A DNA stretch of 56,363 bases. It comes from Acidobacteriota bacterium. GTDB lineage: Bacteria > Acidobacteriota > Terriglobia > Bryobacterales > Bryobacteraceae. Below the pieces are notes generated by a model. It did no database searches, was not told where the DNA came from, and saw only the letters and a list, made by a program, of their open reading frames with translations. The stretch covers positions 1 to 56,363 of the forward strand of contig JAPKZB010000033.1 of NCBI GenBank assembly GCA_026393985.1. Reading direction: 5' to 3'. The first letter of the stretch is position 1, and every line of letters begins with the position of its first letter. A program made the translations under genes and the position numbers. This document shows, piece by piece, positions 26,779 through 34,717 of the stretch.

Positions 26779-27630
26779 TCACTTGGCGGGTGCCACCACC
26801 TTCACTTCCACGCTCGTCCGCATCTTTTGCATCCATTCCCGGCTCCGTTGCTGCTTCACATCCACGTACAACTTGTCCTTCACCTGCTCGTAGCTCTGCT
26901 CCTCGAGCGCGATCAGCTTGAACAGGTAGTACCCGTTCGGCAACCGCAGCGGCTGGCTGATCTCGCCCGGCTTCAATCCGAAAACCGTCCGCTTCACGTT
27001 TTCCGGAATATCGTCCGACCGCTTCACCGGAGGATAATCACCGTCCTTTTCCCGCGTGGCCTGGTCTTTGGAGTGCTCTTTGACGAGCCCCACGAAGTCC
27101 GCGCCCGCCTTCAACTTGGCGTAGATCTCGTCGGCTTTTTTCTTGGCCTGCAACTCTTCGGTGGCGTTGGTGAACGAAAGATAGATCAACTTTAATTTCG
27201 CCGAAGAAAACTGGTCCTTCATGCGCTCGTAATAGCCCTTCAGGGTCTCCGGCGGCAGCACATCGTTCTGCTCCTGCCGCTGAATAATCGCCTCGCTCAG
27301 CACCGTCAGCCGGTTCATCTCAATCCGCTGCTGGTAGGGGCTCTCCTTGTCCAATCCCTCTTTTTCAGCCAGTTTTGCCATCTTTTTCAACCAGCCATGC
27401 ATGCGCAGAGCCTCCTCCGGGTTGCTCCGCACGGCATCCTGCTGCGTCTTGCTCATCGTCACCAGCAGCAGTTGCAGGTCCATCTGGGTGTACGGCTGTC
27501 CATCGACCGTGGCGATGACCTCGTTCGGCTTATCGGGATCGATCACGATCTTCGGGTCGGGCGCCGGCAGCCTCTGGGCCAAAAGGAGGCTCGAAAGAAT
27601 AAAAACTGGGGGAGCGAAGCGTAGGAACAT
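26779..27630 (-). CDS. exported PpiC-type (parvulin) peptidyl-prolyl isomerase
   Basis: A 283-residue protein with a signal peptide (MFLRFAPPVFILSSLLLAQ). The N-terminal helical chaperone part resembles SurA/PrsA, and the parvulin domain lies at about 145-245 (AKLKLIYLSFTNATEE, FVGLVKEHSKDQAT, KRTVFGLKPGEISQPL, NGYYLFKLIALEE). It would assist folding of exported or outer-membrane proteins. It is the first gene of the trp/aro operon by position, only 21 bases before trpC, so a secretion chaperone and tryptophan genes appear to share a transcript. It is divergent from the C45 hydrolase gene. Confidence 0.88.
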   Translation of the reverse strand: MFLRFAPPVFILSSLLLAQRLPAPDPKIVIDPDKPNEVIATVDGQPYTQMDLQLLLVTMSKTQQDAVRSNPEEALRMHGWLKKMAKLAEKEGLDKESPYQQRIEMNRLTVLSEAIIQRQEQNDVLPPETLKGYYERMKDQFSSAKLKLIYLSFTNATEELQAKKKADEIYAKLKAGADFVGLVKEHSKDQATREKDGDYPPVKRSDDIPENVKRTVFGLKPGEISQPLRLPNGYYLFKLIALEEQSYEQVKDKLYVDVKQQRSREWMQKMRTSVEVKVVAPAK

Positions 27631-27641
27631 CGTTGATTACC

Positions 27642-27649
27642 AATATACT
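27642..27649. promoter_or_regulatory. overlapping divergent -10 elements
   Basis: The octamer AATATACT holds TATACT on the + strand (27644-27649), facing the C45 gene at 27668, and TATATT on the - strand (27647-27642), facing the PpiC gene at 27630. The arrangement repeats that at 10303-10309. The - strand copy would put the start of transcription about 4 bases before the ATG. Confidence 0.5.
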
Positions 27650-27667
27650 GAAAACTACCGAGCAACT

Positions 27668-29095
27668 ATGCGTTCTGGCCCGTTGATCACCGTGGTCGCG
27701 ATCGCCGTTGCGACGACAGGGTTGTGTTGGGCGGATGGGCCGTCGCCCAACCCCTCTTTCGCCGCCGAGCCCCGGTTGCAGGCAGCCTCCCGGCAGCCTG
27801 CCCGCAACGGCTGGATTTTTCTCCATCTCGAAGGAGATCCTGCCACCATCGGCTATCAGCACGGCTATCTGCTGGCCCCGGAGATCATCGATACCCAGCG
27901 CACCATTGCGGCCGTCCTCGCCCAGGACACGAAGAAAGACTGGGCATTCTTCCGCACCGCCGCCGAACAGGTCCTTTGGCCCCGCATCGAAGCCGAATAT
28001 CGCGAGGAACTCCAGGGCATCGCCGAGGGCCTACAGGCGCGCGGCGCCAAACTCGACCTCTGGGACGTCGTGGCTCTGAACGCGTGGCTCGAACTCGGTG
28101 CTTACTACGTCCCCTGGTCGCAAAAAACGCCCGTCCCCGTCCCGGAACGCTGCAGCGCCTTCATCGCCACCGGCAGCTACACCAAATCCGGCCAAATCGT
28201 CTTCGGCCACAACGCCTGGACCGGATACGCCGAAGGCGCCCGCTGGAATGTCATCTTTGACATCCGGCCCGCCAAAGGTTTCCGGCTGCTCATGGACGGC
28301 ATGGCCGGCCTCATCCACTCCGGCGACGATTTCGTCATCAGCGCCAGCGGCCTGATGATCACCGAAACTACCATCAGCCACTTCGCCGGCTTCGACCCGT
28401 CCGGCATCGCCGAGTTCGTGCGGGCCCGCAAAGCCGCTCAGTACGCCGACTCCATCGATAGCTTCGTCCGCATCATGACGGAGGGCAACAACGGCGGATA
28501 CGCCAACAACTGGCTGATTGGCGATCGCAAAACCGGGGAAATCGCCAGCCTCGAACTCGGCCTCAAGAACGTCACGCTCCAGCGCACCACCGACGGCTAC
28601 TTCGCAGGTAGCAACTTCCCGGTCAATCTCAAACTGATCGCCGAAGAGACCACCTTCGATCCCAGCGACAAGTCATCCAGCCCCAACGCCCGCCGCATCC
28701 GCTGGGACCAGCTCATGGCCGCAAACAAGGGTAAGATTGACGTCGCCGCCGCCCGGACCTTCTTGAGCGATCACCTCGACTCAGCCACCGGCAAGGTCGA
28801 TCCCAACGAGCGGACCCTGTGCGGCCACATCGATCTGTCACCCCGCGGCGTCGCCGGCTGGGTCGGTCCCTACGCCCCCGCTGGCGCCGTCCAGGCCAAA
28901 GTCGCCGATGCCAAAATGGCCGAACAGATGCGCCTCGAAGCCTCCATGGGCCACTCCTGCGGCCTCCACTTCCGCGCCTCGGCCTTCCTCCGCCGGCGCC
29001 CCGCGTTTCGGCCCCTCCGCCCTCATCTCAAAGACCTGCCCGGTCAACCCTGGACAGTGTTCACAACCGCAACGAGCCCGGATCGCTTATATTGA
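27668..29095 (+). CDS. secreted C45-family (acyltransferase/phospholipase B-like) hydrolase
   Basis: 475 residues from the ATG at 27668, which begins a signal peptide (MRSGPLITVVAIAVATTGLCWA). A more distal start would run into the divergent PpiC gene. The Ntn-hydrolase core shows HLEGDPATIGYQHGYLLAPEI, then PERCSAFIATGSYTKSGQIVFGHN, whose Cys is the likely nucleophile exposed by self-cleavage, then GLMITETTI and NNWLIGDRKTGEIASLELG. Members hydrolyse amide or ester bonds of acylated amines and lipids. It could act on periplasmic or external acyl compounds; the substrate is not deducible. Confidence 0.82.
   Translation: MRSGPLITVVAIAVATTGLCWADGPSPNPSFAAEPRLQAASRQPARNGWIFLHLEGDPATIGYQHGYLLAPEIIDTQRTIAAVLAQDTKKDWAFFRTAAEQVLWPRIEAEYREELQGIAEGLQARGAKLDLWDVVALNAWLELGAYYVPWSQKTPVPVPERCSAFIATGSYTKSGQIVFGHNAWTGYAEGARWNVIFDIRPAKGFRLLMDGMAGLIHSGDDFVISASGLMITETTISHFAGFDPSGIAEFVRARKAAQYADSIDSFVRIMTEGNNGGYANNWLIGDRKTGEIASLELGLKNVTLQRTTDGYFAGSNFPVNLKLIAEETTFDPSDKSSSPNARRIRWDQLMAANKGKIDVAAARTFLSDHLDSATGKVDPNERTLCGHIDLSPRGVAGWVGPYAPAGAVQAKVADAKMAEQMRLEASMGHSCGLHFRASAFLRRRPAFRPLRPHLKDLPGQPWTVFTTATSPDRLY
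29088..29093 (+). promoter_or_regulatory. probable -10 element for the decaheme cytochrome gene
   Basis: TATATT ends 7 bases before the GTG at 29101, overlapping the end of the C45 gene. The bases TATATTGAGTCCTGTG closely match those before the TIGR03437 gene (TATACTGAGTCGTGTG at 48668), suggesting the same leaderless promoter type. Confidence 0.45.
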
Positions 29096-29100
29096 GTCCT

Positions 29101-29982
29101 GTGATTCGTCTCTCCGGCCTCCTCCTGCTCGCCTGCCTGCTGGAAGCCCAACCCAAAGATCCCTACATCGGATCCCAAGCCTGTCGCGCCTGTCACGTCG
29201 CGCAAACCCAATCTTTCTTCCGTAACGCCCACACCAAGGCCGAACGCGGCTGCGAAAGCTGCCACGGCCCCGGTCGCGCCCACGTCAGCGCCGGCGGCAA
29301 AAAAGACCTCATCGTCGCCTTCTCGGCTCTCTCCTCCCGCAAGGCGCTCGATAACTGCCTTGCCTGCCACGGCAAAGACTGGTCCCGCAACAACATCCGC
29401 CACAGCGCCCATACCCAGGCCGATGTCGTCTGCTCCAACTGCCACTCCGTTCATCAGGCCGCTACCCCCAAACATCTCCTCGCCAAGCCGCAGAAAGACC
29501 TGTGTTATAGCTGCCACCCCAACGTCCAGTCGCAGTTCTCCATGCCCTTCAAGCACCGTGTCAACGAAGGCACCGTGCAGTGTGCCGACTGCCACAACCC
29601 CCACGGCGCCCCCGCCCCCACTTGGCGCATGGGCCAGCGCCCCCGCCTCCAGCAGCACGCCCAGGCCAATGAGCAATCCTGCGTCCAGTGCCACGCCGAC
29701 AAGCGCGGCCCCTTTCTCTTTGAACACGCCGCCCTCCGTGTCGATGGCTGCGGCAGCTGCCACGCTCCCCACGGCTCAGCCAATCCACGCCTTCTCAACC
29801 GGCCCGTCGTCTTCACTCTCTGCCTCGAATGCCACAACGGCGCCCCCGGCTTCGGCCGCGAAGGCCAGGGCATCCCCACCCAGTCCGCCTCCCACAACAT
29901 GGCCGACCCCCGCTACCAGAACTGCACCACCTGCCACGTCAAAATCCATGGCTCCAACGCCGACGCGAGGTTCCTGCGATGA
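29101..29982 (+). CDS. decaheme c-type cytochrome (MtrA/DmsE-like)
   Basis: 293 residues from a GTG start with a signal peptide (IRLSGLLLLACLLEAQ). Ten CxxCH haem-binding motifs are present in order: CRACH, CESCH, CLACH, CSNCH, CYSCH, CADCH, CVQCH, CGSCH, CLECH and CTTCH. Their spacing in two pentahaem halves and the length are those of MtrA/DmsE/PioA cytochromes, which carry electrons across the periplasm and into an outer-membrane barrel. The next gene overlaps by 4 bases (ATGA) and encodes a barrel, completing an MtrA/MtrB-like pair. No surface decaheme (MtrC/OmcA type) is in the window. Confidence 0.92.
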   Translation: MIRLSGLLLLACLLEAQPKDPYIGSQACRACHVAQTQSFFRNAHTKAERGCESCHGPGRAHVSAGGKKDLIVAFSALSSRKALDNCLACHGKDWSRNNIRHSAHTQADVVCSNCHSVHQAATPKHLLAKPQKDLCYSCHPNVQSQFSMPFKHRVNEGTVQCADCHNPHGAPAPTWRMGQRPRLQQHAQANEQSCVQCHADKRGPFLFEHAALRVDGCGSCHAPHGSANPRLLNRPVVFTLCLECHNGAPGFGREGQGIPTQSASHNMADPRYQNCTTCHVKIHGSNADARFLR

Positions 29983-31943
29983 GACGCCTCCTCCTCTGCC
30001 TCCTTGGCGCCGCGGCCGTCTCCGCCCAACCCGCCGTCGCCCAACCAACTGTCGCTCCCACCCCCCAACGCGCCGGCGACGCCAACGGGGAAGATTTCGC
30101 CGGTTACAACATCGTCAACTCCCTTGAAACCGGCTACCGCTTCCGCAGCGTCGATGGCAACCTCGGCAAATACCGCAGCGACGTTAACTTCGGCAACGGC
30201 CTCCGCGTCCTCGGCAGCTACCTCACCATCAACTCCAAAAAAACCGGCTCCGGAAAGCTCTTCGACGAACTCGTCCTCTCAACGCAAGGCCTCGGCAACG
30301 ATCCCTACCAGTTCTCCTCCCTCCGCGTTCAGAAAGACAAACTTTACCGCTTCGATTCCGTTTGGCGCTGGATGGACTACTTCAACCCCGCCCTGCCCAT
30401 CGCCAACGGCCAGCACGGGATCAACACCAACCGCCAGTTGCAGGACCACGACCTCGTCCTCCTGCCCCAAAACCGCTTCCGTCTCCTCCTCGGCTACTCC
30501 CGCAACCAGCAGGACGGACCCGCTTTCTCCACCCTCCAGTTCCCCGACGGGCGCGGCGACGAGTTCACCTATCTCTGGAACGTCCGCCGCACCCGCAACG
30601 AATACCGCCTCGGCACCGAATTCGAGCTCCTCAAAACCCGCTTCCATATCCTCCACGGCTGGGAGTACTTCAAGGACGATACCCGCGCCCCGCTCTTCAG
30701 CCCCGGCCCCGGCGCCAACCCCAACGACACCAACACCCTCACCCGCTTCCGCCGCGACGAACCCACGCACGGCCAAGCCCCCTATTGGCGCATCGGCATC
30801 CACAATGAAGCCCGCAAAGCCTTCACCTTCGACGGGCGCTTCACCCACTCCACTGGCCAGCGCCGCTTCGTCGTCGATGAACTCGCCATCGGCACCGGCC
30901 GCTTCGGCGCCGCCCAGAATCGCCAACTCTTCGCCGGCGGCAACGCCCGCCGCCCGGTTACCACAGGCAACCTAACCCTCAGTTGGTTCCCCCTCGAACG
31001 CCTGACCCTAACCAACCACACCGCCCTCTACAACACCCGCATGGAAGGGGAAGGTTCCTATGGCGAGTTCGCCAATGCCGCAGCCGGCCTCAGTTACCTG
31101 AACTTTCAGTACCTCGGCATCCGTACCTTCGCCAACCTCACCGACGCCAATCTGAAGCTCAACCGCTGGCTCGGCCTCTACTCCGGCTACCACTTCTCTG
31201 AGCGCCGCGTCGCCTCCAGCCAACTCGCCGACCCCGATCCCCCTGCCCGCCTCGATCGCGCCGAACAGACCAACCGCCTCCACTCGGGCCTCCTCGGCCT
31301 CCGCCTCCAACCCGTCAAGCAACTCCGCCTCAGCCTCGATGGCGAACTCGGACGCGCCGACCGGCCCTTTTACACCACCAGCGAAAAGAATTATCACACC
31401 CTCGCGGCCCGGGCCCAGTGGAAAACCAAACGCGCCAGCCTCCTGGCCCGCTACCAGACCAACTACAACCTCAACTCCAACTCCCTGTTCGTGCACAGCG
31501 CTCGCAACCGCGTCGCCTCCCTCGACGCCACCCTTAACCCCAAGCCCTTCCTTACCCTCGAAGCCGGCTACGGCCACAACCACATCGAAACCGTCACCGG
31601 TCTCGCCTACTTCTCCCTGGGCGAACTGACCGAAAACGATCGCAGCGTCTATCGCTCGCGCCTTCGTCAGGTCCGCCTCGGGGCACACCTCAATCTGGCC
31701 CGCCGCGCCGACCTCTACTTCGGCTATCACCGCATTCAGGACGCCGCCCACCTTGGACTATCCCTAATGGATCAGGCTTTTCCCCTAACCTACCAGACCC
31801 CTTTGGCCCGCTTCTCAGTACAAATTAATAAAAATTTGCGCTGGAATCTCGGCTGGCAATACTACAATTATAAAGAACAGCGTTTGGCATGGCAGAACTA
31901 TTACGCCCATACTGGTTACGCTAGTCTATCTTGGTCGTTCTGA
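29979..31943 (+). CDS. outer-membrane beta-barrel partner of the decaheme cytochrome (MtrB/PioB-like)
   Basis: 654 residues from the ATG at 29979, with a signal peptide (MRRLLLCLLGAAAVSAQ). The mature protein is a run of alternating amphipathic strands with Tyr/Trp/Arg girdles, ending in an aromatic strand (TGYASLSWSF), as in barrels of about 26 strands. Overlap with the decaheme gene makes it the likely sheath of a trans-outer-membrane electron conduit. The CxxC pair of Shewanella MtrB is absent, and I rely on length, strand pattern and context more than motif identity; another type of large barrel is possible. Confidence 0.7.
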   Translation: MRRLLLCLLGAAAVSAQPAVAQPTVAPTPQRAGDANGEDFAGYNIVNSLETGYRFRSVDGNLGKYRSDVNFGNGLRVLGSYLTINSKKTGSGKLFDELVLSTQGLGNDPYQFSSLRVQKDKLYRFDSVWRWMDYFNPALPIANGQHGINTNRQLQDHDLVLLPQNRFRLLLGYSRNQQDGPAFSTLQFPDGRGDEFTYLWNVRRTRNEYRLGTEFELLKTRFHILHGWEYFKDDTRAPLFSPGPGANPNDTNTLTRFRRDEPTHGQAPYWRIGIHNEARKAFTFDGRFTHSTGQRRFVVDELAIGTGRFGAAQNRQLFAGGNARRPVTTGNLTLSWFPLERLTLTNHTALYNTRMEGEGSYGEFANAAAGLSYLNFQYLGIRTFANLTDANLKLNRWLGLYSGYHFSERRVASSQLADPDPPARLDRAEQTNRLHSGLLGLRLQPVKQLRLSLDGELGRADRPFYTTSEKNYHTLAARAQWKTKRASLLARYQTNYNLNSNSLFVHSARNRVASLDATLNPKPFLTLEAGYGHNHIETVTGLAYFSLGELTENDRSVYRSRLRQVRLGAHLNLARRADLYFGYHRIQDAAHLGLSLMDQAFPLTYQTPLARFSVQINKNLRWNLGWQYYNYKEQRLAWQNYYAHTGYASLSWSF

Positions 31944-31965
31944 TGCCAAACCGTGAGTCACTACT

Positions 31966-32280
31966 ATGCGCCTGGTTACGAGCGACTCTGGCTACATCGC
32001 CTTGGCCGCCTTCCTGATCACAGCTTGGTTCCTCATCGCGCGTCCCGATATCTCCGCCGAAAGCAACTGGCCCTTTTGCTACTACGGCGGATTGATCGTC
32101 TACCTGCAGACCGATGGATCTTTTCTCCAACCGGTCGCTGTCTATGCTGCCTGTGCCTTTGCGCTGATCATCCGCTTTGAGTTCCTCTCAGCAAAGCTGC
32201 TCAAAGCCCTGGTGCTGTCCGAATCCGCCTGCCTCGCCTACATCCTATGGCAGTGTTTTCCTCACTTCATCACTCTGTAA
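31966..32280 (+). CDS. small integral membrane protein, unknown
   Basis: 104 residues with three probable membrane segments (about 9-26, 52-70 and 79-97). No family recognised. It begins 22 bases after the barrel gene and is probably in the same transcript, so it may be linked to the cytochrome conduit, but nothing in its sequence (no haem or quinone motif) proves that. Its last 36 bases overlap the 3' end of the rhodanese gene on the other strand. Confidence 0.6.
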   Translation: MRLVTSDSGYIALAAFLITAWFLIARPDISAESNWPFCYYGGLIVYLQTDGSFLQPVAVYAACAFALIIRFEFLSAKLLKALVLSESACLAYILWQCFPHFITL

Positions 32281-32619
32281 CAGGCCCTTCCACCCTCCGT
32301 CGAGCGACAAAACGTTGGTGTAGCCCATCTTCTGCAGATTATCCGCCGCCAGCGCGGACCGGTACCCCCCGCCGCAGTACAGTACCAGCTTCGTGTCCTT
32401 GGCCGGGATCTTCGCCTCGATATCCCGCTCAATGATCCCCTTCGACAGGTGAACCGCCCCCGTCACGTGCCCGGCGTTCCACTCGCTCTCCTCGCGCGTG
32501 TCCACCAGCACATGCGCCTCGCCCGACTTCTGCAGCAGCACGTACTGCGCTACATCAATCTCCCGTACGCACGTCTTTGCGTCGCCCACCAACGCCAAAA
32601 ATCCAGGACTATGCACCAT
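32245..32619 (-). CDS. rhodanese-like domain protein
   Basis: A 124-residue single rhodanese domain. The active Cys lies in VLYCGGGYRSALAADNL, after VLVDTREESEWNAGHVTGAVHLS. It would transfer sulfane sulfur or bind thiol compounds in the cytoplasm. The ATG at 32619 is chosen because a TATACT -10 element (32631-32626) ends 6 bases upstream and a longer frame would run back into murA. That -10 element is made from the last codons and stop of murA, so the gene seems to have its own promoter. Confidence 0.85.
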   Translation of the reverse strand: MVHSPGFLALVGDAKTCVREIDVAQYVLLQKSGEAHVLVDTREESEWNAGHVTGAVHLSKGIIERDIEAKIPAKDTKLVLYCGGGYRSALAADNLQKMGYTNVLSLDGGWKGLLQSDEVRKTLP

Positions 32620-32623
32620 TCCC

Positions 32624-33883
32624 CTAGTATACCCGGCGAATCCGCGCGCCCACCGACTCAAGCTTCTGCTCAATCCGCTCGTAGCCGCGGTCCATGTGAT
32701 ACACCCGGTCAATCACCGTCTCGCCCTCGGCCACCAGCGCCGCCAGCACCAGCGACGCGCTCGCCCGCAAATCGCTCGCAATCGTCTGCGCCCCGGTCAA
32801 CCGTCGCGGCCCCGCCACCATCGCCCGGTTGCCGTCAATCCGGATATTCGCGTTCATCCGGTTCAACTCGGAAACGTGCATGAACCGGTTCTCAAAAATC
32901 GTCTCGGTGATCATTGCAATCCCGTCGGCCTGCGTCATCAACGCCATGTACTGCGCCTGCAGGTCGGTAGCAAAGCCCGGGTGCTCCTCCGTTGTAATGT
33001 CCACGCTGCGCAGCCGCGCCTGCGGCCGCACCCGTAAACTATCCCCGGCCGGCTCGGTCACCTCGAAACCCGCCTGCCGCAGCTTCGCCGTCAGCGCCGC
33101 CAGATGCTCCGGCACGCATCGCGTCACCGTCAGCTCCCCGCCCGTAATCGCCCCGGCGAGCAGCAGCGTTCCCGCCTCAATCCGGTCGGCGATAATCTGG
33201 TGCTCCGCCCCGTGCAGCCCCGCCACGCCCTCCACAATAATCGTAGCCGTCCCCGCGCCGCCAATCCTGGCCCCCATCTTCGTCAGCAGGTCGCATAGGT
33301 CCACCACCTCCGGCTCCCGCGCCGCGTTCGTAATCACCGTCTCCCCCGCGGCCAGCACCGCCGCCATCACAATGTCTTCCGTCCCCGTCACCGTGATCCG
33401 GTCAAAGTGAATCTGCCCCCCCCGCAGCCCCTCCGGCGCCTGCGCCTCCACGTACCCGTGCGACTGCTCAATCCGCGCCCCCAACTGCTCGAGCGCCCGC
33501 ATATGCAGGTCAATCGGCCGCGCCCCAATCGCGCATCCACCCGGCATCGAAACCCGCGCCCGCCCCGTCCGCGCCACCAGCGGACCCAGCACCAGGCTCG
33601 ACGCCCGCATCGTCTTCACCACATCGTAGGGCGCCTCCGGCCGGGGCAGGGAAGCGGCATGCACCACCGTCACCCCCGGCTCCTGCTCCTCCACGCTCGC
33701 CCCCATGTGGCCCAGCAGGCTCTGCATCGTCCGGATGTCTTTAACGCGCGGAATCCGCCCCAGCGTCACCGGCTCGCTCGTCAACAAACACGCCGCCAGC
33801 GCCGGCAACGCCGAATTCTTCGCGCCGCTCGCCGCCACTGAACCGCGCAGCGCGGTCCCGCCTTCAATCAAAAACTTATCCAT
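32624..33883 (-). CDS. murA: UDP-N-acetylglucosamine 1-carboxyvinyltransferase
   Basis: A 419-residue EPSP-synthase-fold enzyme of normal length. It begins MDKFLIEGGTALRGSVAASGAKNSALPAL, holds the catalytic Cys in MPGGCAIGARPIDLH, and has TGTEDIVMAAVLA, DRIEAGTLLLAGA and the loop EHPGFATDLQAQYMALM. It makes the first committed step of peptidoglycan synthesis from UDP-GlcNAc and PEP. It starts 8 bases inside murQ, so a cell-wall synthesis gene and a cell-wall recycling gene form one unit. Confidence 0.96.
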   Translation of the reverse strand: MDKFLIEGGTALRGSVAASGAKNSALPALAACLLTSEPVTLGRIPRVKDIRTMQSLLGHMGASVEEQEPGVTVVHAASLPRPEAPYDVVKTMRASSLVLGPLVARTGRARVSMPGGCAIGARPIDLHMRALEQLGARIEQSHGYVEAQAPEGLRGGQIHFDRITVTGTEDIVMAAVLAAGETVITNAAREPEVVDLCDLLTKMGARIGGAGTATIIVEGVAGLHGAEHQIIADRIEAGTLLLAGAITGGELTVTRCVPEHLAALTAKLRQAGFEVTEPAGDSLRVRPQARLRSVDITTEEHPGFATDLQAQYMALMTQADGIAMITETIFENRFMHVSELNRMNANIRIDGNRAMVAGPRRLTGAQTIASDLRASASLVLAALVAEGETVIDRVYHMDRGYERIEQKLESVGARIRRVY

Positions 33884-34703
33884 GATGATTCAAAATCGCC
33901 TGTTTCACATTCCGGCCCGCGGCCTCAAACAACCGCTCCGCCTCGGCCCGCTCCACGCCCGTCGCCTCGGCGATGATGCGGATCGCCCGGTCCACTAACT
34001 TTTCATTCTTCGGCTGCACGTTCACCATCAGGTTGCCGTACGTATAGCCCAGCCGGATCATCAGTCCCGTCGAAAGCATGTTCAGCACCAGCTTGGTGGC
34101 CGTCCCCGCCTTCATCCGCGTCGATCCCGTCACCACCTCCGGCCCCGTCGGCAACGCAATCGTGTACTCGGCCACGGCTGCCATCCGGCTCTCCGGCACG
34201 CACACCAGTGCCACCGTCAACCCCCCCAGCCCCCGCGCGTATTCGAGTGCGCCAATCACGTAAGGCGTCCGCCCGCTCGCCGCGATGCCCACCAGCGTAT
34301 CCCCCGGCCCAAACCCGCGCGCCTCCACGTCCGCCCGCCCCAGCGCCGGAGAGTCCTCGCTCGCCTCGGTCGCCTGATAAAGCGCCGTCATGCCCCCGGC
34401 CATGATCCCCTGCACCATCTCGTAGGGCACGCTGAACGTCGGCGGACACTCCGACGCATCGAGCACCCCCAGCCGCCCGCTCGTCCCCGCGCCGATATAG
34501 AACAACCGGCCCCCCGCCCGCACTCGCGGCGCCAACTCGTCCAGCACGGCCGCAATCGCCGGAATCGCCGCGCCCACCGCCTCCGGCACCGTCCGGTCCT
34601 CGGCGTTGATAATCGCTAACATCTCGGCTGTCGACACTGCGTCGATCCGCGCCGATCGGGGGTTGCGCTGCTCGGTCAGCAGCAGGCCTAAAGGCTCAGA
34701 CAT
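33876..34703 (-). CDS. murQ: N-acetylmuramic acid 6-phosphate etherase
   Basis: A 275-residue SIS-domain protein with the MurQ signatures: GRLFYIGAGTSGRLGVLDASECPPTF, EDSPALGRADVEARGFGPGDTLVGIAASGRTPYVIGALEYA, TGSTRMKAGTATKLVLNMLSTGLMIRLG and NLMVNVQPKNEKLVDRA. It removes the lactyl ether from MurNAc-6-phosphate in cell-wall recycling. It overlaps murA by 8 bases and lies 14 bases after dinB, so dinB-murQ-murA may be one transcript. Confidence 0.95.
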   Translation of the reverse strand: MSEPLGLLLTEQRNPRSARIDAVSTAEMLAIINAEDRTVPEAVGAAIPAIAAVLDELAPRVRAGGRLFYIGAGTSGRLGVLDASECPPTFSVPYEMVQGIMAGGMTALYQATEASEDSPALGRADVEARGFGPGDTLVGIAASGRTPYVIGALEYARGLGGLTVALVCVPESRMAAVAEYTIALPTGPEVVTGSTRMKAGTATKLVLNMLSTGLMIRLGYTYGNLMVNVQPKNEKLVDRAIRIIAEATGVERAEAERLFEAAGRNVKQAILNHHG

Positions 34704-34717
34704 GAACTATCAGAATC

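Noticed and set aside
27347-27667. A 107-residue N-terminal extension of the C45 hydrolase
   Set aside because: It would lie opposite the coding region of the PpiC gene and ahead of the signal peptide; the ATG at 27668 fits the exported family.
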